Source: Calditrichia bacterium
GTDB taxonomy: Bacteria; Calditrichota; Calditrichia; RBG-13-44-9; J042
Assembly (NCBI GenBank): GCA_030430345.1
Contig: JAUIFT010000173.1
Coordinates: forward strand, 1-6,420
DNA: 6,420 bases
Direction: 5' to 3'
Below the pieces are notes generated by a model that was not told the origin of the DNA, did no database searches, and saw only the letters and a program-made list of their open reading frames with translations. This document shows, piece by piece, positions 6,317-6,420 of this stretch; position 1 is the stretch's first letter, and each line of letters opens with the position of its first letter. Both the position numbers and the translations under genes were made by a program.

Positions 6317-6420
6317 GAGAGGCTTTATCCGAGCCGGGAATTTCTCTGACGTTGTCGTCGTTAAGGATTTGGTTTTTCTGAGATTGGTCGCGGTTTATCT
6401 CCGGAGCCGCGCTTTACCTG
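6317..6420. other. upstream region without a supported gene
   Basis: I see no RNA gene or full coding region here. On the - strand one frame is open from the window edge to a TAA at 6361-6363 (19 codons, ending SEKPNP). This could be the tail of an upstream gene but is too short to support. A short inverted repeat, CGCGG (6389-6393) with CCGCG (6407-6411), is also present. Confidence 0.3.

Noticed and set aside
6361..6420. A - strand frame open from the window edge to a TAA, possibly the tail of an upstream gene
   Set aside because: It has only 19 codons and no recognisable motif; chance open frames of this length are common.

Overview
This window looks like ordinary chromosome from a Gram-negative bacterium of moderate GC (judged by eye at a little under 50%). 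The case for an LPS-bearing outer membrane is the Kdo transferase gene. I cannot name the species. The Kdo transferase has a PHEP...HIE stretch and a GGGF...VHNVLEP stretch, which remind me of FCB-group (Bacteroidetes, Ignavibacteria, Calditrichota-like) proteins more than enterobacterial ones. The -35/-10 promoter and the Shine-Dalgarno sites are of the general bacterial type rather than the special Bacteroidetes type. The taxonomy is therefore an inference only.

Layout, left to right. (1) The 3' part of a hybrid sensor histidine kinase on the + strand, cut by the window edge (2-1129). (2) A convergent junction filled by a hairpin of 8-bp units (1133-1193). (3) waaA/kdtA on the - strand (1189-2466). 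(4) A divergent intergenic region of about 200 bp with a 10-bp direct repeat. (5) A gluconokinase-family kinase on the + strand (2664-3143). (6) A second convergent junction with another copy of the 8-bp-unit hairpin (3157-3207). (7) A - strand operon, read from right to left: yigZ (IMPACT/UPF0029 family), an ABC ATPase and an ABC-2 permease. Adjacent cistrons overlap by 10 and 4 bases. A near-consensus sigma-70-type promoter (TTGACA, 17 bp, TATATT) lies upstream of yigZ.

The kinase, the Kdo transferase and the gluconokinase are unrelated single genes and suggest no shared pathway. The ATPase and permease form one NatA/NatB-type (ABC-2) exporter, coupled to yigZ by overlap.

Two things stand out. 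The ATPase keeps its Walker A lysine and Walker B Asp-Glu but has lost the glycines of its signature motif, the histidine of its switch loop and the usual D-loop, so it may be an impaired or repurposed ATPase. In addition, both convergent gene junctions carry the same kind of 8-bp-phased inverted repeat, and one copy supplies the waaA stop codon. I found no CRISPR array, tRNA, rRNA, transposase or phage gene, and no clear evidence of a wholly new multi-gene system.
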